64,000 nt of DNA from Eubacterium sp. (GTDB lineage Bacteria > Bacillota > Clostridia > Lachnospirales > Lachnospiraceae), in NCBI GenBank assembly GCA_017420535.1, contig JAFOIV010000125.1, positions 1 through 64,000 of the forward strand, read 5' to 3'. Shown one piece after another: positions 27,901 through 35,872 of this stretch; position 1 is the first letter of the stretch, and each line of letters opens with the position of its first letter. Under the pieces are notes generated by a model, which was not told the DNA's origin, did not search any database, and saw nothing but the letters and a program-made list of their open reading frames with translations. A program made the position numbers and the translations under genes.

Positions 27901-28402
27901 CAAAGAAATATTCTTTTCCACCAATCGTCTGCTTTCCTGTTACCATGGCTCCACTGGAATTCATATAATAAGTTTTTCCACCTACTGTAACAAAACCAGT
28001 TACCATAGCTCCACTGGAATTCATATAATACCACTTGCCGCCCGATTTTACCCAGCCAGTTGCCATAGCACCACTGGAATTCATATAATACCATTTACCG
28101 CCTGACTTTACCCAGCCGGTTGCCATAGAGCCATTGGAATTTAAGTAATACCACTTTCCATTTACTTTGATCCATCCCGTCTCCATATAGCCCTTTTGAT
28201 CAAAATGGTACCATTTGCCCCCGATGCTGGCCCATTTATTCGCAGGATATGAACCATCCTGATAGCAGTACCACCAGCCTTTTTGGTTTTTCTTCCATCC
28301 AGCAGTAGCTGCATCAACCAAATGATATGTGTTGCTAAAACAAATTGTAAAAATAAGAAAAACTGTAAGAGAAATACCAAGAATCCTTTTAGATTGCGCC
28401 AT
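24992..28402 (-). CDS. Large secreted surface protein: cell-wall-binding repeats, Ig-like domains, predicted propeller
   Basis: 1136 residues from the ATG at 28402 (MAQSKRILGISLTVFLIF), which has GGGAGG upstream; the frame continues 39 codons further up without a site. Residues 1-~31 are a signal peptide. About 35-175 are seven ~20-residue Trp/Tyr repeats (GWVKSGGKWYYMNSSGAMAT type, choline/glucan-binding fold) that would hold the protein at the cell wall. Two bacterial Ig-like domains (~180-335) follow. Residues ~340-1136 contain seven or eight repeats of the form [IL]xVW-x-D-x-P…PD (ILVWNDLPEEGD, VLIWEDNLPTAED, VCLWKDIPDENDAKPD, LYYWKDI), best explained as propeller blades. No enzyme motif recognised. 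Probably a cell-surface binding or adhesion protein. Confidence 0.8.
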   Translation of the reverse strand: MAQSKRILGISLTVFLIFTICFSNTYHLVDAATAGWKKNQKGWWYCYQDGSYPANKWASIGGKWYHFDQKGYMETGWIKVNGKWYYLNSNGSMATGWVKSGGKWYYMNSSGAMATGWVKSGGKWYYMNSSGAMVTGFVTVGGKTYYMNSSGAMVTGKQTIGGKEYFFDSSGAMVTETKNYCLNKTEITLGTGESFKLVLKDATAKEVVWKSSDQSIAGVEGGVVNGNQPGSCFVTATYKNKEYKCKVNIIDFEFSYYGMHLEPGEDFLLSATPKGPGVSYTWSSSDENIATVDATGLIHATPGLGGSCDIRVGFETVNGISYKGVTIYVSSFEDLYKTDMTTDNSYKKAKNPEEREAYDGMELDLTLLSSGIEKVSDRYYEHPGDMDTISLGDFNYFFLSDTWANRVIIFRVPHNIIFNGADVSDYIYCVLGQQDTVSSKAGYDLSGLNWPVGVAATVTKEGKVKIFVADAKNDRILVWNDLPEEGDNGAAADFSIMQMIDSADYSYGENAAFINANESKIAWPWDLWTDGERLVCTSTQSGFVLIWEDNLPTAEDKYPDRIIKTGGTPRTITCNDNILLLGDHNITKADGSQLPALRVFNDYKALSYEENLSKIDNDKVLFLYAEDPGDFIYTDNNSGQPSGLYLTTDMTTKNGNVLPEGTLILHEAGALTVWKDGKIDDENDRPDYYIGGSQIDCDDYYYFIGGDICSIVQDDKGNLFSLGINAGKIVGFSNGAFPDEPAAVSESVISQMDGDTFVYNGAYYWNNREIGVVEKHCIEDPNICIGASNCDEKVADTLYKYQNCKTVSDGEHLLVVDDYNSTVCLWKDIPDENDAKPDMRLFFAKSVEDASFVKDGQSTGLIISERERLYYWKDINNLFGGEWPDAYYNKKIGSVVFSYIKSIDYCDGYLYIAQNDRLYIYQGIPAKDSEPKATVQLSFKGAAGRDVSYYGPDIHATKCDDGNTYISIASTNDSAAIISLADALDNTANENAKVIEGCHIRTVAELQNGIRRYEDTYRSFNGVSDVIVTKEGKVIACDGGFGRIVIWNSIDDAVSELYDETKKSVVIIGHGTNIYDSYDVLLSDPTNDFFNIAYDVKAIQSKDTFYNAHYIDYDGTYLWVGDYKFSGGVKRFTIDL
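27865..28290 (-). repeat. Tandem ~60-bp repeats encoding cell-wall-binding units
   Basis: About seven units of 60 bases. The central ones are almost identical at DNA level (plus-strand GTTACCATGGCTCCACTGGA recurs), indicating recent expansion. These are coding repeats, not CRISPR. Confidence 0.85.
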
Positions 28403-28519
28403 AAAAACACCTCCCATACATAAAAACCCCTGATTACCCAAAGTAAAAACTACTAATTTCATTATAAAATACAGGATTTTATTACTCAAATGAAGGAATT
28501 GTGAAATGGTTTTAAACAA

Positions 28520-28558
28520 AGAAAATCGGGATACCCTCTAGAAAGGTTTCCCGATTTA
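28520..28558 (-). terminator. Terminator after tRNA-Arg
   Basis: AAATCGGGA … TCCCGATTT stem with a TTTC tail on the minus strand, just past the tRNA. Confidence 0.8.
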
Positions 28559-28564
28559 ACAGTG

Positions 28565-28638
28565 TGCGTGTTAGAGGATTCGAACCCCCGGCCTTTTGAT
28601 CCGTAGTCAAACGCTCTATCCAGCTGAGCTAAACACGC
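28565..28638 (-). tRNA. tRNA-Arg (ACG)
   Basis: 74-base cloverleaf: acceptor GCGTGTT / AACACGC with discriminator A, D-arm GCTCAGCTGGATAGAGC, anticodon loop CTACGGA (ACG, read as inosine after modification) in TTTGA/TCAAA, T-arm GGGGGTTCGAATCCTC. CCA not encoded. Confidence 0.95.
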
Positions 28639-28674
28639 AAAATATATATGAAGTCGCATCAGCAACAAAAGCTA

Positions 28675-29328
28675 TTATATACTTTCTATATATTCTATGT
28701 CAAGAGAAAATTTATCTTTTTTTGATGCAATCGCAATAATATATTCTTCTTTATGACTGGTTTCATTTATAAGATATATATTTTCATTTCCATTCTGCAC
28801 CTTGCATCTCTCAGGTGCCACTTCAAATGAATTTAATGGAATGCTTATCCCTGTTCCACTAAGCTTTAAATAAGCCTCTTTCATAGTCCAGATTTTTCTA
28901 AATTCTATCTGTTTTTCATCTTCCAGAGCATTACATACTAAACTTCTCTCTTTATCTGTAAACAGCCGTCTTGTTACAGCAAAATTCCTATCATCCTTTG
29001 TTTCTATATCAACTCCGCACTCCTGGTCATCCGTAAGTACAACACAATAATTTCCAGAATGAGCCAGATTAAAATATGCGCCTTCTCTCCCCTTAAGATA
29101 TGGCTTTCCCATTTCGTTATATCTTATCTTGATATCATCCTTACTAATATCAAAAGACTGTTTTAAAGCCCTCTGTACCAAAAGTCCTGCACCGGCTGAA
29201 GTAAGGATCGCATCTTCCACCTTAAGTTTATCAATCTTTTCTCTTCTCCAGTCACAGAGCATATCTCTAATGGCTGGCATTTTCTCACCAATATAGATCT
29301 TATCAACTTTATAAATATATACTTTCAT
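28675..29328 (-). CDS. 4'-phosphopantetheinyl transferase, Sfp type
   Basis: 217 residues, the two-half Sfp architecture: NEMGKPYL, YFNLAHSG, GVDIETKDDRNF (Mg-binding Asp-x-Glu) and the WTMKEAYLKLSGTG helix with its Lys and Glu. It attaches the phosphopantetheine arm of CoA to carrier-protein serines. An acyl carrier protein gene lies 1.2 kb upstream on the same strand and is a plausible substrate. A terminator-like hairpin at 29386 separates it from those genes, so it may have its own transcript. Confidence 0.92.
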   Translation of the reverse strand: MKVYIYKVDKIYIGEKMPAIRDMLCDWRREKIDKLKVEDAILTSAGAGLLVQRALKQSFDISKDDIKIRYNEMGKPYLKGREGAYFNLAHSGNYCVVLTDDQECGVDIETKDDRNFAVTRRLFTDKERSLVCNALEDEKQIEFRKIWTMKEAYLKLSGTGISIPLNSFEVAPERCKVQNGNENIYLINETSHKEEYIIAIASKKDKFSLDIEYIESI

Positions 29329-29385
29329 CAGAATATCCCCTTTGTATCAATAAGATTATATCATGGCATCATTTTTTAGAAAATA

Positions 29386-29416
29386 CCGGGAGGTCGTTAT
29401 CACTCGACCTCCCGGC
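29386..29416 (-). terminator. Terminator after the carrier-protein gene pair
   Basis: CCGGGAGGTCG … CGACCTCCCGG, an 11-base perfect GC-rich stem with a six-base loop, followed by TATTTTCT on the minus strand. Confidence 0.75.
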
Positions 29417-29458
29417 TACCCGCTTTTATACAAATACTTTTAAGCATGTCTAGCTTAA

Positions 29459-30520
29459 TTATTTAATCTTATCAAGTCTGGAAAGTACTTCAAGCAGAAC
29501 ACTTGCTTCCTTTTCCTTTGCTATTCCAAAATACATCTTGAATCTTGCAGCATCTTCCATATTTTCTGTTATGGAGATCTTGATAAGAAGATTTCTTGCA
29601 GTCAGCATATTCTTAACTACCAGGCCGTAATTATTAAGGAGATCCGCATCATACTCAAGGAATCCCTTATCCATGAGATACTTGATCCTTTCATACATAA
29701 GCTTCTTATGATCATAAAGAACATGTATCGCTCTTACATCAAAATCCGGCTCATCCTTATTAACCTGTTCCATAAGTCTGTCATAGACTGCATCACATAC
29801 GCTTATTCCATAAGTTGTGTTATCATGGATATTTCTAAGCATTCTATATTTCTTCTTGGTATTTACTGAATTCATGTATTCAAAAATACTCTCTTTGATG
29901 AAATCAATATCCACCTCATATACAGGATTATCTGTGTTTTTAAAGATTACATAAAGGCCTCTGTGACCCATATAATCATCTCTAAACATATGATCTTCAT
30001 CCGGCGAGATAGCCTCATAACCTTTTCTTAATTCATCAAAAGAAACGGTATTATGGGAATATCTCTCTTTAAATGTGAAGTCACCTGTATAAAAATATTT
30101 CTTATCCCTGTTATAACCATAAATAAATAATTCATGAGGGAATTTATAATCCACACTGTAATCACTTAAGATCTTTGCTTCATCGAAGACACCATATACA
30201 TAACCGCCCAGATCAAGTGTCTTAATGATAAAATCTACAATATCCCCACAATAGCATTCTATCTGTGATTTAGTCATAAGGGAAGTTACAAGATATGGAC
30301 AAGCCTTAAGAGAACTTGTACCTGGTATCATATCTGCAAAGAGGATCTCATCCCCTGTAAATATCTCTTCAACCTTAAAACTTCTTAACTGAATATAATT
30401 ACTATAAATCCACTTCTTAGCATTTTCATCCTCTGAAAGAATAGAGAATAATGTTGCATGCCATTGCCATGAAGTAATAAGCGGATTTCTTGTTACCGGC
30501 AAACGCATCTTATCTTCCAT
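29459..30520 (-). CDS. Unknown protein paired with acyl carrier protein (possible BtrH-like)
   Basis: 353 residues from the ATG at 30520, whose GGAGG site overlaps the end of the carrier-protein gene. No membrane segments. The middle part (FPHELFIYGYNRDKKYFYTGDF, then FDELRKGYEAI) resembles the BtrH N-terminal fold, seen in carrier-protein-linked acyl transfer in antibiotic clusters (butirosin). The N-terminal Cys I would expect in that family is not obvious; WQWHATLF stands in that place. So the BtrH assignment is tentative. The second half (~230-353) is helical. Translational coupling to the carrier protein suggests it acts on the carried acyl or aminoacyl group. Confidence 0.45.
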   Translation of the reverse strand: MEDKMRLPVTRNPLITSWQWHATLFSILSEDENAKKWIYSNYIQLRSFKVEEIFTGDEILFADMIPGTSSLKACPYLVTSLMTKSQIECYCGDIVDFIIKTLDLGGYVYGVFDEAKILSDYSVDYKFPHELFIYGYNRDKKYFYTGDFTFKERYSHNTVSFDELRKGYEAISPDEDHMFRDDYMGHRGLYVIFKNTDNPVYEVDIDFIKESIFEYMNSVNTKKKYRMLRNIHDNTTYGISVCDAVYDRLMEQVNKDEPDFDVRAIHVLYDHKKLMYERIKYLMDKGFLEYDADLLNNYGLVVKNMLTARNLLIKISITENMEDAARFKMYFGIAKEKEASVLLEVLSRLDKIK

Positions 30521-30521
30521 A

Positions 30522-30806
30522 CTACAGCCCTCCAATAACCCTTCTCTCTCCAGCCTGTTCGTCTAATTTTTTTCCAACCCTGTCGATCAGATCATCAAAT
30601 GTCCTATAATCGGAAATATCCAGCTCATAATCCGAGAATTTGATCTTGAACATATTCTCACATGAAACTATAAGTTTTATGATTGAGATTGAATTGACAC
30701 CATATTCACTTATCAGATCTTTTGTGGTATCAACATTTTCAATTTCCGGAAGAGCTTCGTTTATAAGACTTATCACCGCTTCCTGCACCTTGGTCTTTCC
30801 CATCAT
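30522..30806 (-). CDS. Acyl carrier protein (stand-alone)
   Basis: 94 residues with the four-helix carrier-protein pattern. The phosphopantetheine site is Ser39 in YGVNSISIIKL, where most carrier proteins have DSL. The start has AGGGGG upstream. It is unlike a fatty-acid AcpP (which has DSLDxVEL) and resembles carrier proteins of small natural-product or surface-modification pathways. It is followed directly by the unknown protein at 29459 and, 1.2 kb on, by a phosphopantetheinyl transferase. No adenylating or condensing enzyme is nearby. Confidence 0.75.
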   Translation of the reverse strand: MMGKTKVQEAVISLINEALPEIENVDTTKDLISEYGVNSISIIKLIVSCENMFKIKFSDYELDISDYRTFDDLIDRVGKKLDEQAGERRVIGGL

Positions 30807-30899
30807 TAACCCCCTCTCAAATAGTAATATTATACAAAACCGTCACTTTTCCAAATGCAAATCTAGTAATATTTTACTATTTTTATCTTTTAAAATCAA

Positions 30900-30940
30900 T
30901 AAAAAAGAGACCTGTCGTTAACCGACAGGTCCCACTTTTT
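30900..30940 (-). terminator. Terminator after rplA
   Basis: GGGACCTGTCGGTTAACGACAGGTCTC stem-loop with TTTTTT tail on the minus strand, ~15 bases after rplA. Confidence 0.9.
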
Positions 30941-30953
30941 ATAAAATGCTATA

Positions 30954-31670
30954 TTACTCTTCAGTTGTAACAGCAACATCCATGAACTTCTGTGGATTAA
31001 GCTTGATACCAGGGCCCATTGTTGAAGTGATTGTTACACTTCTTAAGTACTGACCCTTAGCTGCTGCTGGTCTAGCTTTAACTACAGCATCTAATAAGGC
31101 TTTAAAGTTGTCCGCGATCTTAGCTTCTTCGAATGAAGCCTTTCCTACTGGCACGTGGATAATGTTTGCCTTGTCAAGTCTGTATTCGATCTTACCGGCT
31201 TTAACGTCAGCGATTGCCTTAGCAACGTCCATTGTAACTGTACCAGCCTTAGGATTTGGCATTAATCCCTTAGGTCCGAGTACACGTCCTAAACGTCCTA
31301 CAACACCCATCATATCAGGTGTAGCAATAACAACGTCGAAGTCTAACCAACCTTCGTTAGCGATCTTTGGAACGAGCTCATCGCCACCAGCGTAATCTGC
31401 GCCTGCAGCAAGTGCTTCGTCTACCTTGTTACCCTTAGCAAATACGAGAACCTTAACAGTCTTACCTGTACCGTGAGGAAGAACTACGGCACCACGTACC
31501 TGCTGGTCAGCGTGACGTCCATCAACACCGAGCTTTAAGTGAGCTTCAACTGTCTCATCGAACTTTGCGCTGGCTACCTTCTTGATAACTGAAACAGCCT
31601 CATCAAGGTCATATAACTTATTCTTTTCTACGAGCTTTGCAGCTTCGATATATCTCTTACCTTTTTTCAT
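30954..31670 (-). CDS. rplA: Ribosomal protein L1
   Basis: 238 residues, usual length ~230. Motifs: [70 protein letters not shown]1 forms the ribosome stalk near the E site and, in bacteria, represses its own operon by binding mRNA. A hairpin in the rplK-rplA gap could be that site. Start follows AGGAGG. Confidence 0.97.
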   Translation of the reverse strand: MKKGKRYIEAAKLVEKNKLYDLDEAVSVIKKVASAKFDETVEAHLKLGVDGRHADQQVRGAVVLPHGTGKTVKVLVFAKGNKVDEALAAGADYAGGDELVPKIANEGWLDFDVVIATPDMMGVVGRLGRVLGPKGLMPNPKAGTVTMDVAKAIADVKAGKIEYRLDKANIIHVPVGKASFEEAKIADNFKALLDAVVKARPAAAKGQYLRSVTITSTMGPGIKLNPQKFMDVAVTTEE

Positions 31671-31684
31671 TAAATAAACCTCCT

Positions 31685-31717
31685 GTGGTATTATCGGAGG
31701 AGCGACCTCCTTCCACC
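31685..31717 (-). promoter_or_regulatory. Hairpin in rplK-rplA gap, possible L1 target
   Basis: Minus strand GGTGG-A-AGGAGG-TCGC-TCCTCC-GATAATACCAC: outer GTGG/CCAC and inner GGAGG/CCTCC pairs, just before the rplA ribosome site. Hairpins here are known L1 repressor sites in other bacteria; the exact L1 motif was not confirmed. Confidence 0.45.
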
Positions 31718-31741
31718 TAATTAATTATTAATCACTGTGAA

Positions 31742-32167
31742 TTATTCTACTACTTCAACGCCCATTGAACGTGCTGTACCTGCGATCATGCTCATAGCAG
31801 CCTCGAGGCTTGCAGCGTTAAGGTCTGGGAGCTTTGTCTTAGCAATCTCTTCAACCTGAGCCTTTGTAATCTTTCCAGCTTTCTTTCTGTTAGGTTCACC
31901 TGAAGCCTTTGCAAGCTTAGCAGCCTTCTTGATAAGAACAGCAGCTGGAGGAGTCTTTGTGATGAAGCTAAAGCTTCTATCAGCATAAACAGTGATAACT
32001 ACTGGGATGATCATATCACCCTGATCAGCTGTCTTTGCATTGAACTGCTTTGTGAATTCTACGATATTAACACCGTGCTGACCAAGTGCTGGTCCAACAG
32101 GTGGTGCAGGAGTTGCCTTACCTGCAGGTATCTGTAATTTAATGTATCCTGTTACTTTCTTCGCCAT
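31742..32167 (-). CDS. rplK: Ribosomal protein L11
   Basis: 141 residues from [16 protein letters not shown] at 32167, the normal L11 length. The frame extends upstream but without homology. Motifs: [47 protein letters not shown]. Part of the GTPase-associated centre and needed for the stringent response. Confidence 0.97.
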   Translation of the reverse strand: MAKKVTGYIKLQIPAGKATPAPPVGPALGQHGVNIVEFTKQFNAKTADQGDMIIPVVITVYADRSFSFITKTPPAAVLIKKAAKLAKASGEPNRKKAGKITKAQVEEIAKTKLPDLNAASLEAAMSMIAGTARSMGVEVVE

Positions 32168-32224
32168 CTTAGCGTACCTCCTAAAAGTGGTATTAACGGG
32201 TTCTTCTAACCCTTCCACAAATTG

Positions 32225-32830
32225 TTACAATTTCTCAATATCACCTAAGCCGATTTCAACATCTGTTGAACGACCGAAGATATCAATATCGATTGTTACA
32301 GTCTGCTTAGTAGCATTAATTGACTTGATAACACCGATAGTATCTGCCCATGCACCAGCGATTACCTTAATTGAATCGCCAATCTCAACGTCGATTTCGA
32401 TATCGTCTGACTTAACACCAAGCTTCTTCATCTCTTCATCGCTGAGAGGTACAGGTTCTGATCCAGGTCCAACAAATCCTGTTACACCACGTGTATTTCT
32501 TACAACGTACCATGTAACATCATTCTTGATCATGTGAACAAGAACATAACCTGGGAAAATTTTTCTTGAAACGACCCTTTTAGTGCCGTTCTTCATTTCG
32601 GTAACGTCCTGAACAGGAACCATAACTTCGAACATCTGGTCCTGAAGTTTACGATTCTCAATAGTCTTCTCGATATCAGTCTTTACTTTGTTCTCGTATC
32701 CTGAATATGTATGGACTACATACCAGTGTGGTTCATTATCCCCACCCTGTTTAATATTTTTAGATACAGGGGCCTCTGATGCATTGATGTTTTCAATGTT
32801 TGTTACATTTTCAATTCTATCTTCTGCCAT
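32225..32830 (-). CDS. nusG: Transcription factor NusG
   Basis: 201 residues, slightly long owing to an acidic N-terminal tail of ~28. NGN domain with PHWYVVHTYSGYENKVK, FPGYVLVHM, VRNTRGVTGFVGPG. KOW domain DSIKVIAGAWADTIGVIKSIN at the C-terminus. It binds RNA polymerase and couples it to the ribosome. Standard secE-nusG-rplK order. Confidence 0.97.
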   Translation of the reverse strand: MAEDRIENVTNIENINASEAPVSKNIKQGGDNEPHWYVVHTYSGYENKVKTDIEKTIENRKLQDQMFEVMVPVQDVTEMKNGTKRVVSRKIFPGYVLVHMIKNDVTWYVVRNTRGVTGFVGPGSEPVPLSDEEMKKLGVKSDDIEIDVEIGDSIKVIAGAWADTIGVIKSINATKQTVTIDIDIFGRSTDVEIGLGDIEKL

Positions 32831-32841
32831 CTTTACACTCC

Positions 32842-33048
32842 CTAATTAAAAATAAAACCACGTCCATATTGAAGAACCTGATCGACACCCCAGATAATCG
32901 CGCCAAGCAACACTGCTGAAACAACCACAACGATTGTTTCCTTGATAAGCTGGTTCTTTGATGGCCAAGTGATCTTGCCAAATTCAGCCTTGATAGACTT
33001 GAACCAACTTCTCTCTAAAGCAGGTGATGTCTCTTTCTTATCTGACAT
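32842..33048 (-). CDS. secE: Preprotein translocase subunit SecE
   Basis: 68 residues, one membrane span near residues 35-55 (ETIVVVVSAVLLGAIIWGVDQVL) preceded by the amphipathic FGKITWPSKNQLIKET motif. Part of SecYEG. Position between rpmG and nusG is standard. Confidence 0.95.
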   Translation of the reverse strand: MSDKKETSPALERSWFKSIKAEFGKITWPSKNQLIKETIVVVVSAVLLGAIIWGVDQVLQYGRGFIFN

Positions 33049-33068
33049 AATAATTCTCCTAATTTAGA

Positions 33069-33218
33069 CTATTTTGTTTCTTTGTGAACTGTATGAGCCT
33101 TGCAGAATGGACAATACTTCTTTGTCTCCATTCTATCAGGGTGCTGTCTCTTATCCTTAGTCATATTGTAATTACGCTGTTTACAATCCTGACATGCCAA
33201 TGTGATCTTTACGCGCAC
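33069..33218 (-). CDS. rpmG: Ribosomal protein L33
   Basis: 49 residues from a GTG at 33218 ([17 protein letters not shown]) with ACGGAGG upstream. The longer frame would add 20 residues foreign to L33. Two Cys pairs (CQDC and CPFC) form the zinc-binding C+ type of L33. Confidence 0.95.
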   Translation of the reverse strand: MRVKITLACQDCKQRNYNMTKDKRQHPDRMETKKYCPFCKAHTVHKETK

Positions 33219-33344
33219 AACTGTCACCTCCGTATTTTCTTTATTTTGTACAACTTTTGCCTTGCGAAATTCGGTCATCTATTTCCAGCCGTCGCTGGTA
33301 ATGTGCATCATTTAACGCACAAAAATAAAAGCCCGAAGGCATCG

Positions 33345-33382
33345 CAACGTATAGATTACCATAATACGTACCAATGCGTCAA
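33345..33382 (-). promoter_or_regulatory. Promoter of rpmG-secE-nusG-rplKA
   Basis: Minus strand TTGACG, ~18-base spacer ending TGG, TAATCT (extended -10). Downstream, the leader carries a GCCTTCGGGC mini-hairpin followed by TTTTATTTTTG, which may act as a weak terminator of the upstream gene or as an attenuator. Confidence 0.5.
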
Positions 33383-33406
33383 GGCTTTTATTATATATGT
33401 TCTTAT

Positions 33407-34201
33407 TTAATTCTCACTCTGCAGGATATCCAATTCTTCCTTTGTAAGTTTCCTATAACATCCTATAGGAAGATCCTGGGGAAGTTTAAGAAGTCCCATG
33501 GAAATCCTCTTTAAATATATAACCTCACAGCCAACTGCCTGAAACATACGTTTTACCTGATGGAACCTTCCCTCTCTTATAGTAAGATAAGTTCCTGTAA
33601 GTTTTTCATCTAAAATGCTCTCATCTATCTTATCATTATTTTTTATATAATTCAAAGCATCTTTAAAACAATCAGACTCATCTTCTTTTAAGATGACTAA
33701 GTCAGCTGGTTTAGTAAGGGTCTCATCCTTAATGTCCACCCCTGAGAGGAAGGCCTTTTTTGTATCCTCATTAACATCCCCTCTTACATAGGCAAAATAT
33801 GTCTTATCCACATGTTTACCCGGTTTAAGAAGTCTGTTAGCCAAATGGCCATCGTTTGTGATAAGAAGAAGTCCCTCTGTATCTCTATCAAGTCGTCCCA
33901 CAGGGAAGAGATCTCTTCTTTTCTTATCTTTGATAAGATCAACTACTGTCTTTTCCTTCTTATCTTCCGCTGCAGAAATAACTCCTGCCGGTTTATTAAG
34001 AAGATAGTATTCAAACTCTTCATGAAAGATTGCTTTACCATCCACAGCGATCTCATCTGTTTCTGTGTTTACTTTCACCTCTGGCTTAATTACCTTAACG
34101 CCATTTACTGTAACATTATGTTTCTTTAATAACTGTTTTACTTCACTTCTTGTACCCAGCCCCACATCACAAAGGAGCTTATCAAGTCTGATCAATTTCA
34201 T
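33407..34201 (-). CDS. rsuA: 16S rRNA pseudouridine synthase, RsuA family
   Basis: 264 residues. N-terminal S4 domain (IRLDKLLCDVGLGTRSEVKQLLKK, VNGVKV), then the catalytic domain with PVGRLDRDTEGLLLITNDG (catalytic Asp) and KTYFAYVRG, REGRFHQVKRMFQAVG. It isomerises a uridine in small-subunit rRNA (U516 in E. coli). It starts with ATGA overlap of the uppP stop, so it is translated with uppP. Confidence 0.88.
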   Translation of the reverse strand: MKLIRLDKLLCDVGLGTRSEVKQLLKKHNVTVNGVKVIKPEVKVNTETDEIAVDGKAIFHEEFEYYLLNKPAGVISAAEDKKEKTVVDLIKDKKRRDLFPVGRLDRDTEGLLLITNDGHLANRLLKPGKHVDKTYFAYVRGDVNEDTKKAFLSGVDIKDETLTKPADLVILKEDESDCFKDALNYIKNNDKIDESILDEKLTGTYLTIREGRFHQVKRMFQAVGCEVIYLKRISMGLLKLPQDLPIGCYRKLTKEELDILQSEN

Positions 34202-35043
34202 TTAGCAATAACCTTTACTAGAGCTACAAGTAATACTAAGATTCCAAGTCCGATACGATAATAGCCGAAAACTTTGAAGTCATGAGTCTTTATATATTTC
34301 ATTAAAAATTTGATAACAAATATCGAAACTATAAATGAAATACCCATTCCAAGTATAAGTGCAAAGAACTCATAAGCCTTAAAATGTAATCCGAATTTAA
34401 GAATCTTTAAAAGGCTGGCACCAAACATTGCAGGGATTCCAAGGAAGAAGGTATACTCTGCAGCAACCTTTCTTGATAATCCTATCCAAAGACCACCAAT
34501 TATTGTGGCACCTGATCTTGATGTACCTGGAATGATAGAAAGAACCTGGAAAAGACCAACCATAAGTGCGTCCTTATAAGTCATCTTCTTCATTTTATCT
34601 ACTCTAGGTCTTCTTCCTTTATTTCTATTTTCAATAAAAATGAACCATACGCCATATAAGATAAGCATAATGGCAATAACAACTGATCTATGGAGATATT
34701 TGTCGATAAGGTCATCAAATAAAAGTCCTATTACCATTACAGGTAATGTACCTATTATAACCTTAACCCACATTAAAAGTGTTGAACGTTTTACAACAAC
34801 CCCTGAAGAAGTTCCTTCCTCCTTATAAAAAGGCCAGAGGCGCTTCCAATAGATAACAACAACAGCCATTATAGCTCCCAGCTGGATCACCACCAGGAAC
34901 ATATTCATAAACTGTTCTGATACATTTAATTTAAGGAATTCATTTACAAGAAGCATATGCCCCGTACTGCTTATTGGCAGCCATTCTGTAATTCCTTCTA
35001 CAATACCAAGAAAAATAACCTTAATTATCTCTAAAAAGCTCAT
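34198..35043 (-). CDS. uppP: Undecaprenyl-diphosphate phosphatase
   Basis: 281 residues, about eight membrane spans. BacA/UppP motifs EGITEWLPISSTGHMLL (catalytic Glu region) and PGTSRSGATIIGGLWIGLSR. It recycles the lipid carrier for cell-wall and surface polysaccharide synthesis. It overlaps rsuA by four bases. The tag-type exporter upstream also depends on this carrier. Confidence 0.95.
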   Translation of the reverse strand: MSFLEIIKVIFLGIVEGITEWLPISSTGHMLLVNEFLKLNVSEQFMNMFLVVIQLGAIMAVVVIYWKRLWPFYKEEGTSSGVVVKRSTLLMWVKVIIGTLPVMVIGLLFDDLIDKYLHRSVVIAIMLILYGVWFIFIENRNKGRRPRVDKMKKMTYKDALMVGLFQVLSIIPGTSRSGATIIGGLWIGLSRKVAAEYTFFLGIPAMFGASLLKILKFGLHFKAYEFFALILGMGISFIVSIFVIKFLMKYIKTHDFKVFGYYRIGLGILVLLVALVKVIAK

Positions 35044-35119
35044 ACCTGCCCCCTTTTAGTTTTTAGTCATCTCCAAAAATTATAACTTATTTTTTATCAG
35101 CAATCTATATTTTTATTTC

Positions 35120-35860
35120 CTATTTATCAACGAGTTCTGTATATTTATCAGCAATCTCGTTTACTCCCCCAAAATCAATCATCTTTCCATGATCAAGTAT
35201 CATAGCCTTGTTGCATATTCTTCTTACCTGATCAGTGTTATGAGATACGAACAACACTGTAACTCCTTTATCAAGCAGTGACATGAGCTTCTTTTCACTC
35301 TTCTTCTTAAATTTTGCATCACCTACAGAAAGAACTTCATCCAATATAAGAATGTCTGGTTCAACTATAGTGGCTATGGCAAATCCCAGTCTAGTCTTCA
35401 TACCGGAAGAATAATTTTTCAAAGGAACATCGATAAAGTCCTTTAATTCAGAGAATTCTATTATCTCATCTAATTTTGAATCTATGAATTTCCTGCTATA
35501 TCCAAGGCAGGCACCATAAAGGTAGATATTCTCAAGTCCTGTATATTGAGGATCAAATCCAGCTCCTAGTTCAATAAGCGGTGCAAGAACTCCTGTTCTT
35601 TCTACAGAACCTTTTGTAGGCTTAAATACTCCTGCTATAACCTTAAGAAGTGTTGACTTTCCGGCTCCGTTAAATCCAAGGATTCCAAGTCTGTCTCCTT
35701 TTTCAAGCTGAAAGTCAATATTTTCCAACGCCCAGAATTCATCAAATTCCAGCTGCCCCTTAAGGAGCTTTATCAAATATTCTTTAAGTGAGTCCACCTT
35801 TTCTTTACTAAGGTTGAATCTCATACTAACGTCATTTACTTTTAAAACTGTATCACTCAT
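35120..35860 (-). CDS. ABC transporter ATPase, teichoic acid/O-antigen export type (TagH/Wzt-like)
   Basis: 246 residues. Walker A ILGFNGAGKSTLLK, signature NYSSGMKTRLGFAIAT, Walker B DILILDEVLSVGDAKF. The YSSGM signature and VGDxxFxxK ending are typical of polysaccharide-export ATPases. It lacks the extra C-terminal carbohydrate-binding domain of long Wzt proteins. Paired with the permease at 35873 (12-base gap). Confidence 0.9.
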   Translation of the reverse strand: MSDTVLKVNDVSMRFNLSKEKVDSLKEYLIKLLKGQLEFDEFWALENIDFQLEKGDRLGILGFNGAGKSTLLKVIAGVFKPTKGSVERTGVLAPLIELGAGFDPQYTGLENIYLYGACLGYSRKFIDSKLDEIIEFSELKDFIDVPLKNYSSGMKTRLGFAIATIVEPDILILDEVLSVGDAKFKKKSEKKLMSLLDKGVTVLFVSHNTDQVRRICNKAMILDHGKMIDFGGVNEIADKYTELVDK

Positions 35861-35872
35861 ACATTTACGCCC

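Noticed and set aside
27865..28290. Regular ~60-bp near-identical repeats that might suggest a CRISPR array
   Set aside because: They are in frame with a signal-peptide surface protein and encode Trp/Tyr wall-binding units. There is no spacer structure and no cas genes.
28486..28668. 60-codon reading frame on the minus strand
   Set aside because: It spans tRNA-Arg and its terminator (the CLAQLDRAFDYGSKGRGFESSN text is a well-known artefact of translating tRNA).
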